Assembly (NCBI RefSeq): GCF_014701095.1
Contig: NZ_AP023439.1
Coordinates: forward strand, 3,894,001 to 3,958,000
Length of the DNA: 64,000 bases
Reading direction: 5' to 3'
DNA from: Streptomyces tuirus
Lineage (GTDB): Bacteria; Actinomycetota; Actinomycetes; Streptomycetales; Streptomycetaceae
A program made the position numbers and the translations under genes. This document shows, in pieces, positions 32,964-41,497 of the stretch. The notes beneath the pieces are model-generated. The model worked only from the letters and a program-made list of their open reading frames with translations, had not been told where the DNA came from and did not search any database. Position 1 is the stretch's first letter; every line of letters starts with the position of its first letter.

Positions 32964-34166
32964 TCAAGGGGTGGTCGGGGTTGGTGGTTGGTAGAAGGTG
33001 CCGTCGCGGAGCATCGCGAAGAGCACGTCGGCTCGGCGTCGGGCGAGGCAGAGGATGGCCTGGGTGTGGTGCTTTCCCTGGGCGATCTTCTTGTCGTAGT
33101 AGGTGCGGGAGGCCGGGTCGGCCAGTGCGGCGAACGCGGAGAGGAAGAAGGCGCGTTTGAGCTGCTTGTTTCCTCTCCGTGAGGGCTGTTCCCCGCGGAT
33201 GGAGGACCCGGAGGTCCGGGTCGCCGGAGCGAGGCCGGCGTAGGCGGCGAGGTGGGCGGCGGACGGGAACGCGGTGCCGTCACCGACGTCGATGAGGATG
33301 CGGGCTCCGGTCCTGATGCCGATGCCGGGCATGGACATCAGGACCTTGGAAAGAGGGTGGGCCTCCAGGAGTTCCTCGATCCGGTGGGCCAGCAGTTTGC
33401 GCTGGTCGAGCACGGCCTGGAGCGAGGAGGCGAGGCTGGGGACGATCAGCGCGGCCGCATCCGTGCCCGGGACGACGACGGTCTGTTCGTCCAGCGCGGA
33501 GAACACGTCGTCGATCAGCCGTTCGGCCATCCTGGGCGCCTTCGGCCGGATCAGGGTGACGAGCCGTCGGCGTCCGGCCTTGCGGATCTGGGCCGGCGAG
33601 CCGAACTGGTCCAGCAGCCTGAGCACGGCCGGGTGCTGCATGCGCGGGCCCAGGACCCGTTCCAGATGCGGGTGGATCTGCGTGAACAGGCCCCGCAGCC
33701 GGTTGGACAGGCGAGTCGCTTCGGCGGCGAGGTCGTCGTCGAAGCCGACGAGCATCTGCAGCTCGGCGATCGTCTCGTCGTCGAGGTCGACCGACCGCAG
33801 CGTGTGAGGCATTGCCCGGGCGGCGTCGGCGATGATGAACGCGTCCTTCGCGTCGGTCTTTGCCTCGCCGGGGTAGAGGTCGGCGATCCGCCGCATGGTC
33901 AGGCCGGGCAGATAGGCGACATGGCAGCCGAGCTCGCGGGCGACGGTCAGCGGCAGGGCGCCGATGGAGGCGACCTGGTCGACGATGACGAGAACGGTGC
34001 CGTGCTTGGCCTGCAGTTTGGCGAAGACCTCGCGGAGTTTGGGTTCGCTGTTGGGCAGTCTACGGTCGAAGGTCTTCTTCCCGGCCGGGGTGAGCGCGGT
34101 GGCGTGGTGTTCGCCCTTGCCGACGTCCAGGCCGAGGTAGACGTCGATGTCGCCGGTGTCGATCAC
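32964..34166 (-). CDS. IS110-family transposase (DEDD/serine recombinase)
   Basis: A 400-residue transposase, the normal family length. The N-terminal DEDD RuvC-like domain has YLGLDVGKGEHHA, VIVDQVASIG and KTDAKDAFIIADAAR. The C-terminal Tnp_20 domain has MSMPGIGIRTGARIL and SSIRGEQPSRRGNKQLKRA with the catalytic serine. The GTG at 34166 (VIDTGDIDVY) is preferred; the frame stays open upstream to 34352 through the left non-coding end. No frameshift or stop is seen, so it is likely active. Confidence 0.92.
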   Translation of the reverse strand: MIDTGDIDVYLGLDVGKGEHHATALTPAGKKTFDRRLPNSEPKLREVFAKLQAKHGTVLVIVDQVASIGALPLTVARELGCHVAYLPGLTMRRIADLYPGEAKTDAKDAFIIADAARAMPHTLRSVDLDDETIAELQMLVGFDDDLAAEATRLSNRLRGLFTQIHPHLERVLGPRMQHPAVLRLLDQFGSPAQIRKAGRRRLVTLIRPKAPRMAERLIDDVFSALDEQTVVVPGTDAAALIVPSLASSLQAVLDQRKLLAHRIEELLEAHPLSKVLMSMPGIGIRTGARILIDVGDGTAFPSAAHLAAYAGLAPATRTSGSSIRGEQPSRRGNKQLKRAFFLSAFAALADPASRTYYDKKIAQGKHHTQAILCLARRRADVLFAMLRDGTFYQPPTPTTP

Positions 34167-34404
34167 GTGCGGTGTCCTCCGGTCGTACTCGTCCGGCCCT
34201 GCCACGGCACTGATCGCCACATCCACATTACGAAGAGCCTCCCGACCTGCGAAGAAGTCGGTGGTCATGCCCCTAATCAGCGGTCTGTCAGTGCCTCCGG
34301 AGCTGGTGACACCACCCCCCAGGCCATGCACTCGACAAGGGGAGGTAGTCATGCCAACTCCGAAGGCCGGTAACCCCGTTGCGGGGCTACGAAGACGGTA
34401 ATGG
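34167..34404 (-). ncRNA. Putative IS110 bridge RNA region in the left end
   Basis: In IS110 elements the non-coding end upstream of the transposase encodes a structured bridge (seeker) RNA that pairs with target and donor DNA. This interval has the right place, length and orientation. It contains a clear stem-loop near 34371-34391 (GTAACCCCGTTGCGGGGCTAC on the plus strand reads as a 5-bp CCCCG/CGGGG stem plus GTA/TAC). Loops were not assigned to target or donor. Confidence 0.4.
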
Positions 34405-34545
34405 GGGGGCTCATGGAGGCGCCTTCGTGCGGGGGCGGGCTCTCCAAGATCGGGTAAGTGCTCTTACGGCACCACCGCGACCGCCCGCCCACCAGCGATA
34501 CGGGCCGTCCGGGTGACCGGACCGCGACACCCACTCCTGCCGGTC

Positions 34546-35091
34546 TCAGAACGTCCAGCGCGTGTGGCTGTACACCCCGTTGTCCCGGCCGAAGCCGTAC
34601 GCCGTGTCCGGGGCCAACGCGAACACCACCGCCTCGCCGCCGCGGAACGCGTCCCCGATGCCGTGGAAGGTGCCCTCGGGGGAGGTGATGTGCGGGCCGT
34701 ACTTCGTCTCGTACGCCGTGATCACCTCCTCCAGGCGCTCCCGGTCGGCGACCGGTTCGGCCGTGCCCTCGACGACGAGGTCGAGCCCGTCGGTGAGGGA
34801 GTTCGCCCCGGTGGTCAGCGCGCAGTGGGCGTCGTGCGTGAGGTTCTTCGCCTTCTGCTCGGTACGGCCGGTGGAGAAGTACAGCACCCCGTCGTGCCAG
34901 GCGGCGATGCAGGGCGTGACGTGCAGCCGGCCGTCCGGCCGCACGGTGGACACCCAGAAGATCTCGGCGGCCTCCAGTCGCCCCTGCGCCTCGGCCCAGG
35001 CGGTCGCGGTGACCTCCGCGGCACCTGGGCGGGGGTTGAGCGCGGAGCTGTAACGGGCGTCGAGCTCGGTCGTCGGTTGCTGTGCGGGCAT
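34546..35091 (-). CDS. Pyridoxamine 5'-phosphate oxidase-like FMN/F420-binding protein
   Basis: A 181-residue single-domain split-barrel flavin- or F420-binding protein. Characteristic strands are IFWVSTVRPDGRLHVTP, AAWHDGVLYFSTGRTEQKAK, NLTHDAHCALTTG and LVVEGTAEPVADRE. Members in actinomycetes reduce diverse small molecules with F420H2 or bind haem; the substrate cannot be assigned. The ATG at 35091 has no strong upstream site. Single gene, just beyond the IS110 left end. Confidence 0.82.
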   Translation of the reverse strand: MPAQQPTTELDARYSSALNPRPGAAEVTATAWAEAQGRLEAAEIFWVSTVRPDGRLHVTPCIAAWHDGVLYFSTGRTEQKAKNLTHDAHCALTTGANSLTDGLDLVVEGTAEPVADRERLEEVITAYETKYGPHITSPEGTFHGIGDAFRGGEAVVFALAPDTAYGFGRDNGVYSHTRWTF

Positions 35092-35311
35092 GGCGGGACC
35101 CCTTCCTCGTCTCCTGCCCGTAACGACCGTCCGGCGGGGCCGGAATCATCGCCGCGTCCGTTCGTGTGGCCGGTCCGGCCGCGATCCGCAGGGGAGCCGG
35201 TCGGCGGTACGCCGGTCCTGAGCCGTCGGGGACCGGCAACGGGCGGTCGTCCAGGTCGTAGGGTCGCTGCTGCGGAGCTTTCCCGCGCAGCCACTGGAAG
35301 GAGTCCCCGCC

Positions 35312-36286
35312 GTGCCGGACGGTCAGCCCATCCCGGTGATCATCGACTGCGACACCGGTGTCGACGACGCCCTCGCCCTGCTCTTCGCCGTACGGCACCC
35401 GGCGCTCGACGTGCGCGCGATCACCTGCGTGGCCGGGAACACCGACGTCGACGGCGTCGTCCGCAACACCCTGACCGTGCTGGAGCAGGCCGGCGCTCCC
35501 CACATCCCCGTCGCCCGGGGCGCCGAGCGGCCGCTGATCGAGGCTCCGCGCTCGGCGCGGCACGTGCACGGGCACGACGGCATGGGCGACCTGGGCCTGC
35601 CGGAGCCGTCCCGGGGGCCCGCCGACGTCGACGCGGTGACGCTGCTGCGGCGCGAGATCCTCGCCTCCCCGCGCCCGGTGACCCTCATCCCTACGGCTCC
35701 CCTCACCAACATCGCGCTGCTCCTGCGCACGCATCCGGAGGTCGTCGGCAACATCGAGCGGATCGTCTTCATGGGCGGCGCGGCGGCCGTCGGGAACGCC
35801 ACGCCCGTCGCGGAGTTCAATGTCTGGCACGACCCGGAGGCCGCCGCGATCCTGCTCACCGCCGGGGTGCCGATCACGATGTACGGGCTGGACGTGTTCA
35901 CCCGGGTCGTGGTCCCCGCGGCGGATGTGCGGAGGCTGCGGGCGAGCGGCGAACCGGGGGCGCGGCTGGCCGGGGAGCTGCTCGCGCACCGTCCGGCCCA
36001 TCCGGACAGCCGTCCCGACGACCCCTCCGAGACGTCCGGCGGCCTCGGCGACGCGGGCGCGGTGTGCGCGGTCGTCGACCCGGAGGGCCTGACGACCCAC
36101 CGCCTCCCGGTGGAGGTCTCCCTCGCGCCCGGGCCGACGCGCGGCATGACGATCGTGGACCGCCGGCCTCGGCCCGGCGAGGCGGAGCTGCACGAGGGCA
36201 CGCGCGAGCAGCCGCTGGTCGACGTGGGGTCGGACGTGGACGTGGAGCGCTACGTGAAGCTGTATCTGGCGACGGTCGAGAGGTGA
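35312..36286 (+). CDS. Inosine/uridine-preferring nucleoside hydrolase
   Basis: A 324-residue ribonucleoside hydrolase (IUNH family) that cleaves nucleosides to base and ribose in salvage. The N-terminal calcium motif is IIDCDTGVDDALAL (DxDxxxDD type). Further family marks are HGHDGMGDLGLP, VTLIPTAPLTNIALLL, FMGGAA and EFNVWHDPEAAAILL with the catalytic His-Asp. The GTG at 35312 follows AAGGAG at good spacing. No transport genes adjoin it. Confidence 0.92.
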   Translation: MPDGQPIPVIIDCDTGVDDALALLFAVRHPALDVRAITCVAGNTDVDGVVRNTLTVLEQAGAPHIPVARGAERPLIEAPRSARHVHGHDGMGDLGLPEPSRGPADVDAVTLLRREILASPRPVTLIPTAPLTNIALLLRTHPEVVGNIERIVFMGGAAAVGNATPVAEFNVWHDPEAAAILLTAGVPITMYGLDVFTRVVVPAADVRRLRASGEPGARLAGELLAHRPAHPDSRPDDPSETSGGLGDAGAVCAVVDPEGLTTHRLPVEVSLAPGPTRGMTIVDRRPRPGEAELHEGTREQPLVDVGSDVDVERYVKLYLATVER

Positions 36287-36399
36287 TCCACCGATTCTCA
36301 CAACAGGAATGGACTGCTCCGATCGGCGCGATGGTTCCTTTTTCCGGCATTCTGGACAGATTCAATGCTGTCGCCCGTATGCCCTGCGAAGGAGACCGC

Positions 36400-38061
36400 G
36401 TGACCGATCGCTCCACCCTCGACCTGTCGTCCCGTGACCCCGACTGGTGGCGCCAGGCCGTCGTCTACCAGGTCTACCCCCGCAGCTTCGCCGACGCCGA
36501 CGGCGACGGACTCGGTGATCTGCGCGGCATCACCCGCCGGCTCACCCACCTCGCCGCCCTGGGCGTCGACGCCCTGTGGCTGAGCCCCTTCTACCCCTCC
36601 GAACTCGCCGACGGCGGCTACGACGTCGCCGACCCGCGGGGCGTCGACCCGCGCCTGGGCACCCTCGACGACTTCGACGCCCTGGTCGCCGAGGCCCACC
36701 GCCTCGGCCTGAAGGTCATCGTCGACATCGTGCCCAACCACTCCTCGCACCGGCACGCCTGGTTCCAGGAGGCCCTGGACGCCGGACCCGGCTCGGCGGC
36801 CCGCGACCGCTACGTCTTCCGCGACGGACGCGGTGAACACGGCGAACTCCCGCCCACCGACTGGCAGTCCGTCTTCGGCGGCAGCGCGTGGAAGCGCGTC
36901 CCCGACGGCCAGTGGTACCTCCATCTGTTCGCCCCCGAGCAGCCCGACCTCAACTGGGAGAACCAGGAGGTCCGCGCCGACCACCGCACCACCCTGCGCT
37001 TCTGGTCCGACCGCGGGGTCGACGGCTTCCGCGTCGACGTCGCCCACGCCCTCGCCAAGGACCTGAGCGAACCCCTGCGCGACCTCGGCGCCCCCGAGCT
37101 GAGCGGCGAGGAGGCCCTCAGCACGATGCCGCCCGGCACCCACCCCTTCTACGACCGCGACGACGTGCACGAGATCTACCGCGACTGGCGCAAGATCCTC
37201 GACGCCTACCGCCCGCCCCGCATGGCCGTCGCCGAGGCGTGGGTGCCCGGCGCCCGGCGTGCGCTGTACGCCCGCCCGGACGAACTGGGCCAGGCCTTCA
37301 ACTTCGAGTACCTGCAAGCCGGCTGGGACGCGGAGGAACTCCGGCAGGTCATCACCGGCTCGCTCGCCACCGCCCGGGCGGCGGGCGCCTCGGCCACCTG
37401 GGTGCTGTCCAACCACGACGTCGTACGGCACGCCTCCCGCCTCTCGCTGCCGCACGGCACCGACCCCGACGCCTGGCTGCTCTCCGGCGGCCGAGCCCCG
37501 GCCGTCGACGAGGCGGCCGGGCTGCGCCGGGCCCGCGCGGCGACCCTGCTGATGCTGGCGCTGCCCGGCTCGGCGTACGTCTACCAGGGCGAGGAACTCG
37601 GCCTGCCCGAGGTCGCCGACCTGCCCACCGAGGTCCTCCAGGACCCGATCTGGGAGCAGACGGGCCACGTCCGCAAGGGCCGCGACGGCTGCCGGGTGCC
37701 ACTGCCGTGGACGATGACCGGACCGTCGTACGGCTTCGGGCCCGGCGGCGCCTGGCTGCCGCAGCCGCCCGCCTTCGCCGCCTACGCCGTCGAGGCGCAG
37801 GACGGCGTCGAGGGCTCGACCCTGGAGCTGTACCGCACGGCCCTGCGGCTGCGCCGCAAGCTCCTCGACGGGGAGGAGCTGACCTGGGCGGCGGACGCCC
37901 CGGCCGGCGTGCTCCGGTTCGACCGCTGCGAGGGGTGGCGGTGCGTCACGAACCTGTCGGGCAGGGCGGTCGAGCTGCCGGCGGGTGAGGTGCTGCTGAG
38001 CAGTGCGCCGCTGGAGGACGGGCGGGTGGGGCCGGACACGACGGTGTGGCTGGGCCGGTGA
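36400..38061 (+). CDS. GH13 alpha-glucosidase
   Basis: A 553-residue family 13 glycoside hydrolase of the oligo-1,6-/alpha-glucosidase group. Conserved regions are VVYQVYPRSFADADGDGLGD, DIVPNHSSH, GFRVDVAHAL with the nucleophile Asp, AEAWV with the acid/base Glu, and VLSNHDVVRH with the third acid. It hydrolyses maltose- or isomaltose-type sugars in the cytoplasm (no signal peptide). The GTG at 36400 with GAAGGAG is the start; an upstream open frame to 34513 is spurious. No sugar ABC transporter is adjacent. Confidence 0.92.
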   Translation: MTDRSTLDLSSRDPDWWRQAVVYQVYPRSFADADGDGLGDLRGITRRLTHLAALGVDALWLSPFYPSELADGGYDVADPRGVDPRLGTLDDFDALVAEAHRLGLKVIVDIVPNHSSHRHAWFQEALDAGPGSAARDRYVFRDGRGEHGELPPTDWQSVFGGSAWKRVPDGQWYLHLFAPEQPDLNWENQEVRADHRTTLRFWSDRGVDGFRVDVAHALAKDLSEPLRDLGAPELSGEEALSTMPPGTHPFYDRDDVHEIYRDWRKILDAYRPPRMAVAEAWVPGARRALYARPDELGQAFNFEYLQAGWDAEELRQVITGSLATARAAGASATWVLSNHDVVRHASRLSLPHGTDPDAWLLSGGRAPAVDEAAGLRRARAATLLMLALPGSAYVYQGEELGLPEVADLPTEVLQDPIWEQTGHVRKGRDGCRVPLPWTMTGPSYGFGPGGAWLPQPPAFAAYAVEAQDGVEGSTLELYRTALRLRRKLLDGEELTWAADAPAGVLRFDRCEGWRCVTNLSGRAVELPAGEVLLSSAPLEDGRVGPDTTVWLGR

Positions 38062-38070
38062 GGTCGTTCC

Positions 38071-38151
38071 TTGGCTGCGGCGGTGTGGGGGCCGGTCGCG
38101 CCCCGCGGCGGAGCCGCAGACCGGCACAGCCCCGTGCCCCTCAGGGCGTGG
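38071..38151. repeat. Dispersed Streptomyces-type intergenic repeat
   Basis: The stretch around GCGGCGGAGCCGCAGACC and CACAGCCCCGTGCCCCTCA resembles a short intergenic repeat found many times in Streptomyces genomes, recognised from memory. It contains a small hairpin (GCGGC...GCCGC). Its place directly after the glucosidase gene suggests a termination or mRNA-end role. Confidence 0.45.
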
Positions 38152-38257
38152 GGACACTCGCGTGGATCAGTCGGGCGTGCCGTCGTTACGGACCGCCGTG
38201 AGAATCGTCGGCGGAGTGTCTTCGACGGCCGGACACGGACAAGGAGCCCCGCCCGCG

Positions 38258-38992
38258 ATGAACAGGTACAGCAGGACAGCAGCCGTGGTGGGGGGTGTCG
38301 TGGCGGGGGTGCTCGCGGTCCCCGGGGCGCCCGCGGCAGCCCGGGACGGTGGGCTGTGGGGGGCGGCGACGATCGCACCCGGACGGGAGGGCATCGTCGA
38401 GGTCGCGGGTGTCCCGGAGGGCGCCGAGGGCGTGACGCTGACGCTGATCGCACCCCGGGGCACGCGGGTGACCGGCGCACCCCTCGACGCGTCCGGCTAC
38501 CGCGGCTCGGTCGCCGCCGACGGACGCAGCGCCGCGTACACCGTCACCGGCGGGGTGCCCGGGCCGGACGGCGTGCTCCCCTTCGTACTGGCCGTGCCCG
38601 CGGACGCCGTCCCGGGCACCCGGCTGCGGGACTGCTCGCTGCGCCTCACCGACGCCCGGGGCGTGCCGCGGGCCGTCGGCCGGTGCTCGGTGACCGTGGG
38701 CCTGGCCTCGCCGACCCTGACCCATCCCCTGTCCGGTGTACCGCTGGCCGCCCGGCCGGAGGTCTCCGGCACCGCCCACCCGGGAGCCCAGGTCACCGTC
38801 CGCGACAAGGAAGACCAGGAGACCTGCGCGACCACCGCCGCCCCCGACGGCACCTGGAGCTGCACCCCCGGCACCGGCCTCCCGGCGGGCGCCAACCGGC
38901 TTCAGGCGGTCGCCGCCCTGAACGGGGTGAGTGCGATGAGCGAGCAGATCGACATCGTGGTGGCGGCGGAGGCCGGCGCGGGGCGTCAGTAG
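38258..38992 (+). CDS. Secreted Ig-like domain protein
   Basis: A 244-residue exported protein. A Sec signal peptide (RYSRTAAVVGGVVAGVLAV, cleavage near AAARDGG) is followed by a region with paired Cys (CSLRLTD, RCSVTVG) and a bacterial Ig-like repeat (PEVSGTAHPGAQVTVRDKED, TWSCTPGTGLPAGANRLQAV). It has no catalytic motif and is probably a surface or matrix protein. The ATG at 38258 follows AAGGAG at long spacing. Its end overlaps the convergent lipoprotein gene by 7 bp. Confidence 0.75.
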   Translation: MNRYSRTAAVVGGVVAGVLAVPGAPAAARDGGLWGAATIAPGREGIVEVAGVPEGAEGVTLTLIAPRGTRVTGAPLDASGYRGSVAADGRSAAYTVTGGVPGPDGVLPFVLAVPADAVPGTRLRDCSLRLTDARGVPRAVGRCSVTVGLASPTLTHPLSGVPLAARPEVSGTAHPGAQVTVRDKEDQETCATTAAPDGTWSCTPGTGLPAGANRLQAVAALNGVSAMSEQIDIVVAAEAGAGRQ

Positions 38993-39474
38993 CGCACGGC
39001 GCGGGCCACGTCCGCGCGGACGTCACCGGAGAGGTCGTGGGTGCTGCGGGCGGTCGCCGTGGCGGACTCGCCGGCCTGGACGTGGTCGACCGTGACGATG
39101 GCGGTGTCCACCAGGTCGCCCTCGGAGTTCTTGAAGTCGACCTGGACGGCGAAGGAGCGGGTGGTGTCGTCGGAGTTGCGGACGGTGACCTCGGCGCGGA
39201 CCCGCCCGTCGGAGCCGGTGACGGGCGTGCCGACCCGGACGTCGTCCTTGACGTCGATGCCGTCCTGGATGTCGTCGAGGCGGCGCCCGGCCTCCGCCGT
39301 CGCGGACTCGATCGCCTCGGAGACCCCCGAGGCGATCGACCCCACAGCGGACTCCGCCTTGCTGGCGGCGTCCGACGGAGTGCCGTCGCCGCCGCAGCCG
39401 GTGAGCGCGGCGGACAGGGCGAGCGCCAAGGCCGCCCCTCCCGTCGCCCAGCGGGTCCGGTGGCGGGCAGCCAT
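38986..39474 (-). CDS. FxLYD-like lipoprotein
   Basis: A 162-residue lipoprotein: signal peptide with lipobox LSAALTGCGG, an Ala/Ser/Glu helical segment (SKAESAVGSIASGVSEAIES), then a beta-rich domain with VRAEVTVRNSDDTTRSFAVQ and FKNSEGDLVDTAIVTVDHV, typical of FxLYD-type small extracytoplasmic domains. Function unknown. Confidence 0.75.
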   Translation of the reverse strand: MAARHRTRWATGGAALALALSAALTGCGGDGTPSDAASKAESAVGSIASGVSEAIESATAEAGRRLDDIQDGIDVKDDVRVGTPVTGSDGRVRAEVTVRNSDDTTRSFAVQVDFKNSEGDLVDTAIVTVDHVQAGESATATARSTHDLSGDVRADVARAVRY

Positions 39475-39528
39475 GTCGCCTCCCTGGTCCTTCCTCTACG
39501 GCCTCACGGCCTCGCGGCTTCGGGTCTC

Positions 39529-39903
39529 TCAGGTGCGGCCGAGTCCGCCGCCGCCGAAGGATCCACTGGACCCCGGCGACCAGCGGCGCGGTTTCTGGTC
39601 CTTCCCCGTCCTGGTGCTCGCGTGGTGGAGCTCGTGGGGCATGAGCCGCTGCCCGTCGCGCGTGACGACCGGCACGTCGTCGGGCTCCCGCATCTCCCGC
39701 ATCTCCCGGACGGGCCCGCCGTCGGGGACGTGCGGCTGTTCTTCCGGGGCGGGGTGATGGGTGTCCGTGTCCATGACCCGCATCCCGACCCGCACGGCCC
39801 AGATCAGCGCACAGGCCACGATCATTCCGCCGACGAAGGCGATGGTCACGGCGACCGCGTGATCTGACGACGCCGCCAGTTCTGCATACGCTGCCGTATT
39901 CAT
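39529..39903 (-). CDS. DUF6479-like small membrane protein
   Basis: A 124-residue protein with one membrane helix near the N-terminus (HAVAVTIAFVGGMIVACALIW). A hydrophilic tail follows, with a duplicated REMREM segment, HELHHAST and a C-terminal SSGSFGGGGLGRT. The layout fits the DUF6479 family of Streptomyces. Function unknown. It lies 54 bp upstream of the lipoprotein gene in the same direction and may be co-transcribed. Confidence 0.7.
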   Translation of the reverse strand: MNTAAYAELAASSDHAVAVTIAFVGGMIVACALIWAVRVGMRVMDTDTHHPAPEEQPHVPDGGPVREMREMREPDDVPVVTRDGQRLMPHELHHASTRTGKDQKPRRWSPGSSGSFGGGGLGRT

Positions 39904-40352
39904 GCCCCAAGTATCGCCGACGGAATGAGATAAAGCGCCCGGAATGCCCCGCGGTAGGTGCCCGGCAACCCACGCCCCGCCACCCGTCCCCAGGCGAGGG
40001 TCGGCGTGCGCTCATCGATCACAGCACCGCCCGGCCCGGCCCGGCCCGTTCGGGCCCTCCCGGGAGGCGCCGCGGGCCTCGGACTGGCAGATTGCGCCCA
40101 GAGGAAGGCCGGCCCCGGCCGTCGCGTCCCCGCGTGTGCCGCTCGGGAGCCGGGACCGGCCTTCCCGCTTGCGACGCGGATTCCGGCGATTCGGCGCGTC
40201 CACCGACCTCGACGGCGGCAGCCTCGCCTCCACCGGCGCGGGCGGTCTCCGTTTCGTTTTGCGGAACCTTTGCCCGGGGGCCGGGCGTTGGGTGGGTGTG
40301 CGCGCGTGAGCGGGTGCGCCAGGTGAGGCCTACTAGTACCGAGGTGACGTCA
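39904..40352. other. Gene-free interval upstream of the TerB gene
   Basis: About 450 bp without a convincing gene. Open frames on both strands lack ribosome-binding sites and protein-like composition. The last 30 bp carry the TerB ribosome-binding site (GAGGTG). A promoter for the divergent pair must lie here, but I could not assign it. Confidence 0.5.
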
Positions 40353-40907
40353 ATGGCAGTGTGGGACCGGCTCAAGGACCAGGCCAAGGCTCTCCAGCAG
40401 GGGCAGAGCGGCCGGGGCGCGCCGACCGGTGGGCACGGCGGCGGTGGGGCGAGGTCCGGTGGTGGCGGCAAGGCCCAGCTGGTCGGTCTGCTGAAGACGC
40501 AGCTCGGGTCGCTGAAGAACGAGCTGAAGAGCGGTGCGTACCGGGACGCGAGCATGGCGATGTGCGCCCTGGTCGCGGCGGCCGACGGGAACGTGGACCC
40601 GGCCGAGCGCCAGCAGGTCGAGTCGATGATCCTCAGCAACGACGTCCTGCAGAACTTCCCGCCGGAGCAGCTGCGCACGCGTTTCAACAAGCATGTGGAC
40701 CAGCTGACCGCCAATTTCCAGCACGGCAAGGCGGAGGCCATGCAGGAGATCGCCAAGGCCGCCAAGAAGCCCACCGAGGCCCGGGCCGTGATTCAGACCG
40801 GCATCGTGATCGCCGGTGCGGACGGCCACTTCTCCCAGGCCGAGGCGACGGTCCTGCGCGAGGCCTGTGCGACGTTGGGGGTGAACGCCGCCGAGTTCCA
40901 GCTCTGA
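40353..40907 (+). CDS. TerB-family tellurite-resistance-like protein
   Basis: A 184-residue protein. A short N-terminal helix (MAVWDRLKDQAKALQQ) and a Gly-rich linker (residues 17-42) precede a TerB helical domain with duplicated Asp-rich metal sites: MCALVAAADGNVDPAERQQV and IVIAGADGHFSQAEATVLRE. TerB proteins bind metal and act with TerD/TerC at the membrane in stress response. No other ter genes are adjacent. The ATG at 40353 follows GAGGTGACGTCA. Confidence 0.88.
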   Translation: MAVWDRLKDQAKALQQGQSGRGAPTGGHGGGGARSGGGGKAQLVGLLKTQLGSLKNELKSGAYRDASMAMCALVAAADGNVDPAERQQVESMILSNDVLQNFPPEQLRTRFNKHVDQLTANFQHGKAEAMQEIAKAAKKPTEARAVIQTGIVIAGADGHFSQAEATVLREACATLGVNAAEFQL

Positions 40908-40961
40908 GCGCGGAGGTGCACGGGCCGTGCGGGTGAAGCCGGCTACGGCGTAGCGGGCTCT

Positions 40962-41080
40962 CCCGGCTGCCCCGGCTCCCCGGGCTCCCCGGCTCTCCGG
41001 GGGAGCGCTTCGCCCGGCTGCCCCGGCTCCCCGGGCTCCCCGGCTCTCCGGGGGAGCGCTTCGCCCGGCTCCCCCGGTAC
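40962..41080. repeat. 51-bp tandem repeat with internal hairpins
   Basis: Two full copies of a 51-bp unit start at 40962 and 41013 and a partial third at 41064. Each contains GGCTCTCCGGGGGAGC, which can fold into a short hairpin, so the array may act as a multiple terminator between terB and the DUF952 gene. On the minus strand it reads as collagen-like Gly-x-y, but no start or context supports coding. Confidence 0.7.
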
Positions 41081-41130
41081 ACCGGGCTCCCCCGGCTCCC
41101 CGCGCGCCCTCCGCCGTCTATAACGGGGCC

Positions 41131-41493
41131 ATGATCTATCACGTCGTACCGCGCACCGTCTGGACCACCGCCACCGGCCCCGCCTACGCGCCCGGCTCGC
41201 TCGCCGAGGAGGGCTTCGTGCACTGCTCGCCGGACGAGGCGACCACCCTGGCCGTCGTCGACGCCTTCTACCGGGACGCGCCCGGTCCCCTGCTGGTGCT
41301 CGCCCTCGACGAGGCCCGGCTCACCGCCCGGGTGGAGTGGGAGGCAGCGGACCCGGCCCCGCCGCCCGGAGTCTCCGGGGCCACGCTCTTCCCGCATGTG
41401 TTCGGCCCCCTCGACCGCGACGCCGTCGACCACGTCCTGGAAGTGCGGTTCGACGAGGAGGGACGGGCCTCGGAGTTGCGTGCGGCAGGATGA
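41131..41493 (+). CDS. DUF952 family protein
   Basis: A 120-residue soluble protein of the DUF952 family: MIYHVVPRTVW, EGFVHCSPDEAT, LLVLALDEARL and GATLFPHVFGPLDRDAV are the conserved stretches. Structure of relatives suggests an ADP-ribosyltransferase-like small fold; no activity is established. The downstream DUF4328 gene starts 5 bp after its stop, so they form an operon. Confidence 0.85.
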   Translation: MIYHVVPRTVWTTATGPAYAPGSLAEEGFVHCSPDEATTLAVVDAFYRDAPGPLLVLALDEARLTARVEWEAADPAPPPGVSGATLFPHVFGPLDRDAVDHVLEVRFDEEGRASELRAAG

Positions 41494-41497
41494 CCGG

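Larger units (their letters stand above)
32946..34404 (-). mobile_element. IS110-family insertion sequence (complete)
   Basis: About 1.46 kb: a full-length transposase gene, a short right flank (about 18 bp after its stop) and a long left non-coding end (about 240 bp before its start), the usual IS110 layout without terminal inverted repeats. Ends are estimated from G-run sequence on both sides (GCGGGCGGGGG at 32930-32946 and GGGGGGGC at 34404-34411) that could be one interrupted site, so the exact boundaries are uncertain by tens of bases. Confidence 0.7.

Noticed and set aside
34513..38061. 1182-codon open frame spanning the oxidase, nucleoside hydrolase and glucosidase region
   Set aside because: Only its last 553 codons are protein-like (GH13). 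The first part is a GC-rich shadow of the opposite-strand oxidase and of the nucleoside hydrolase in another frame.
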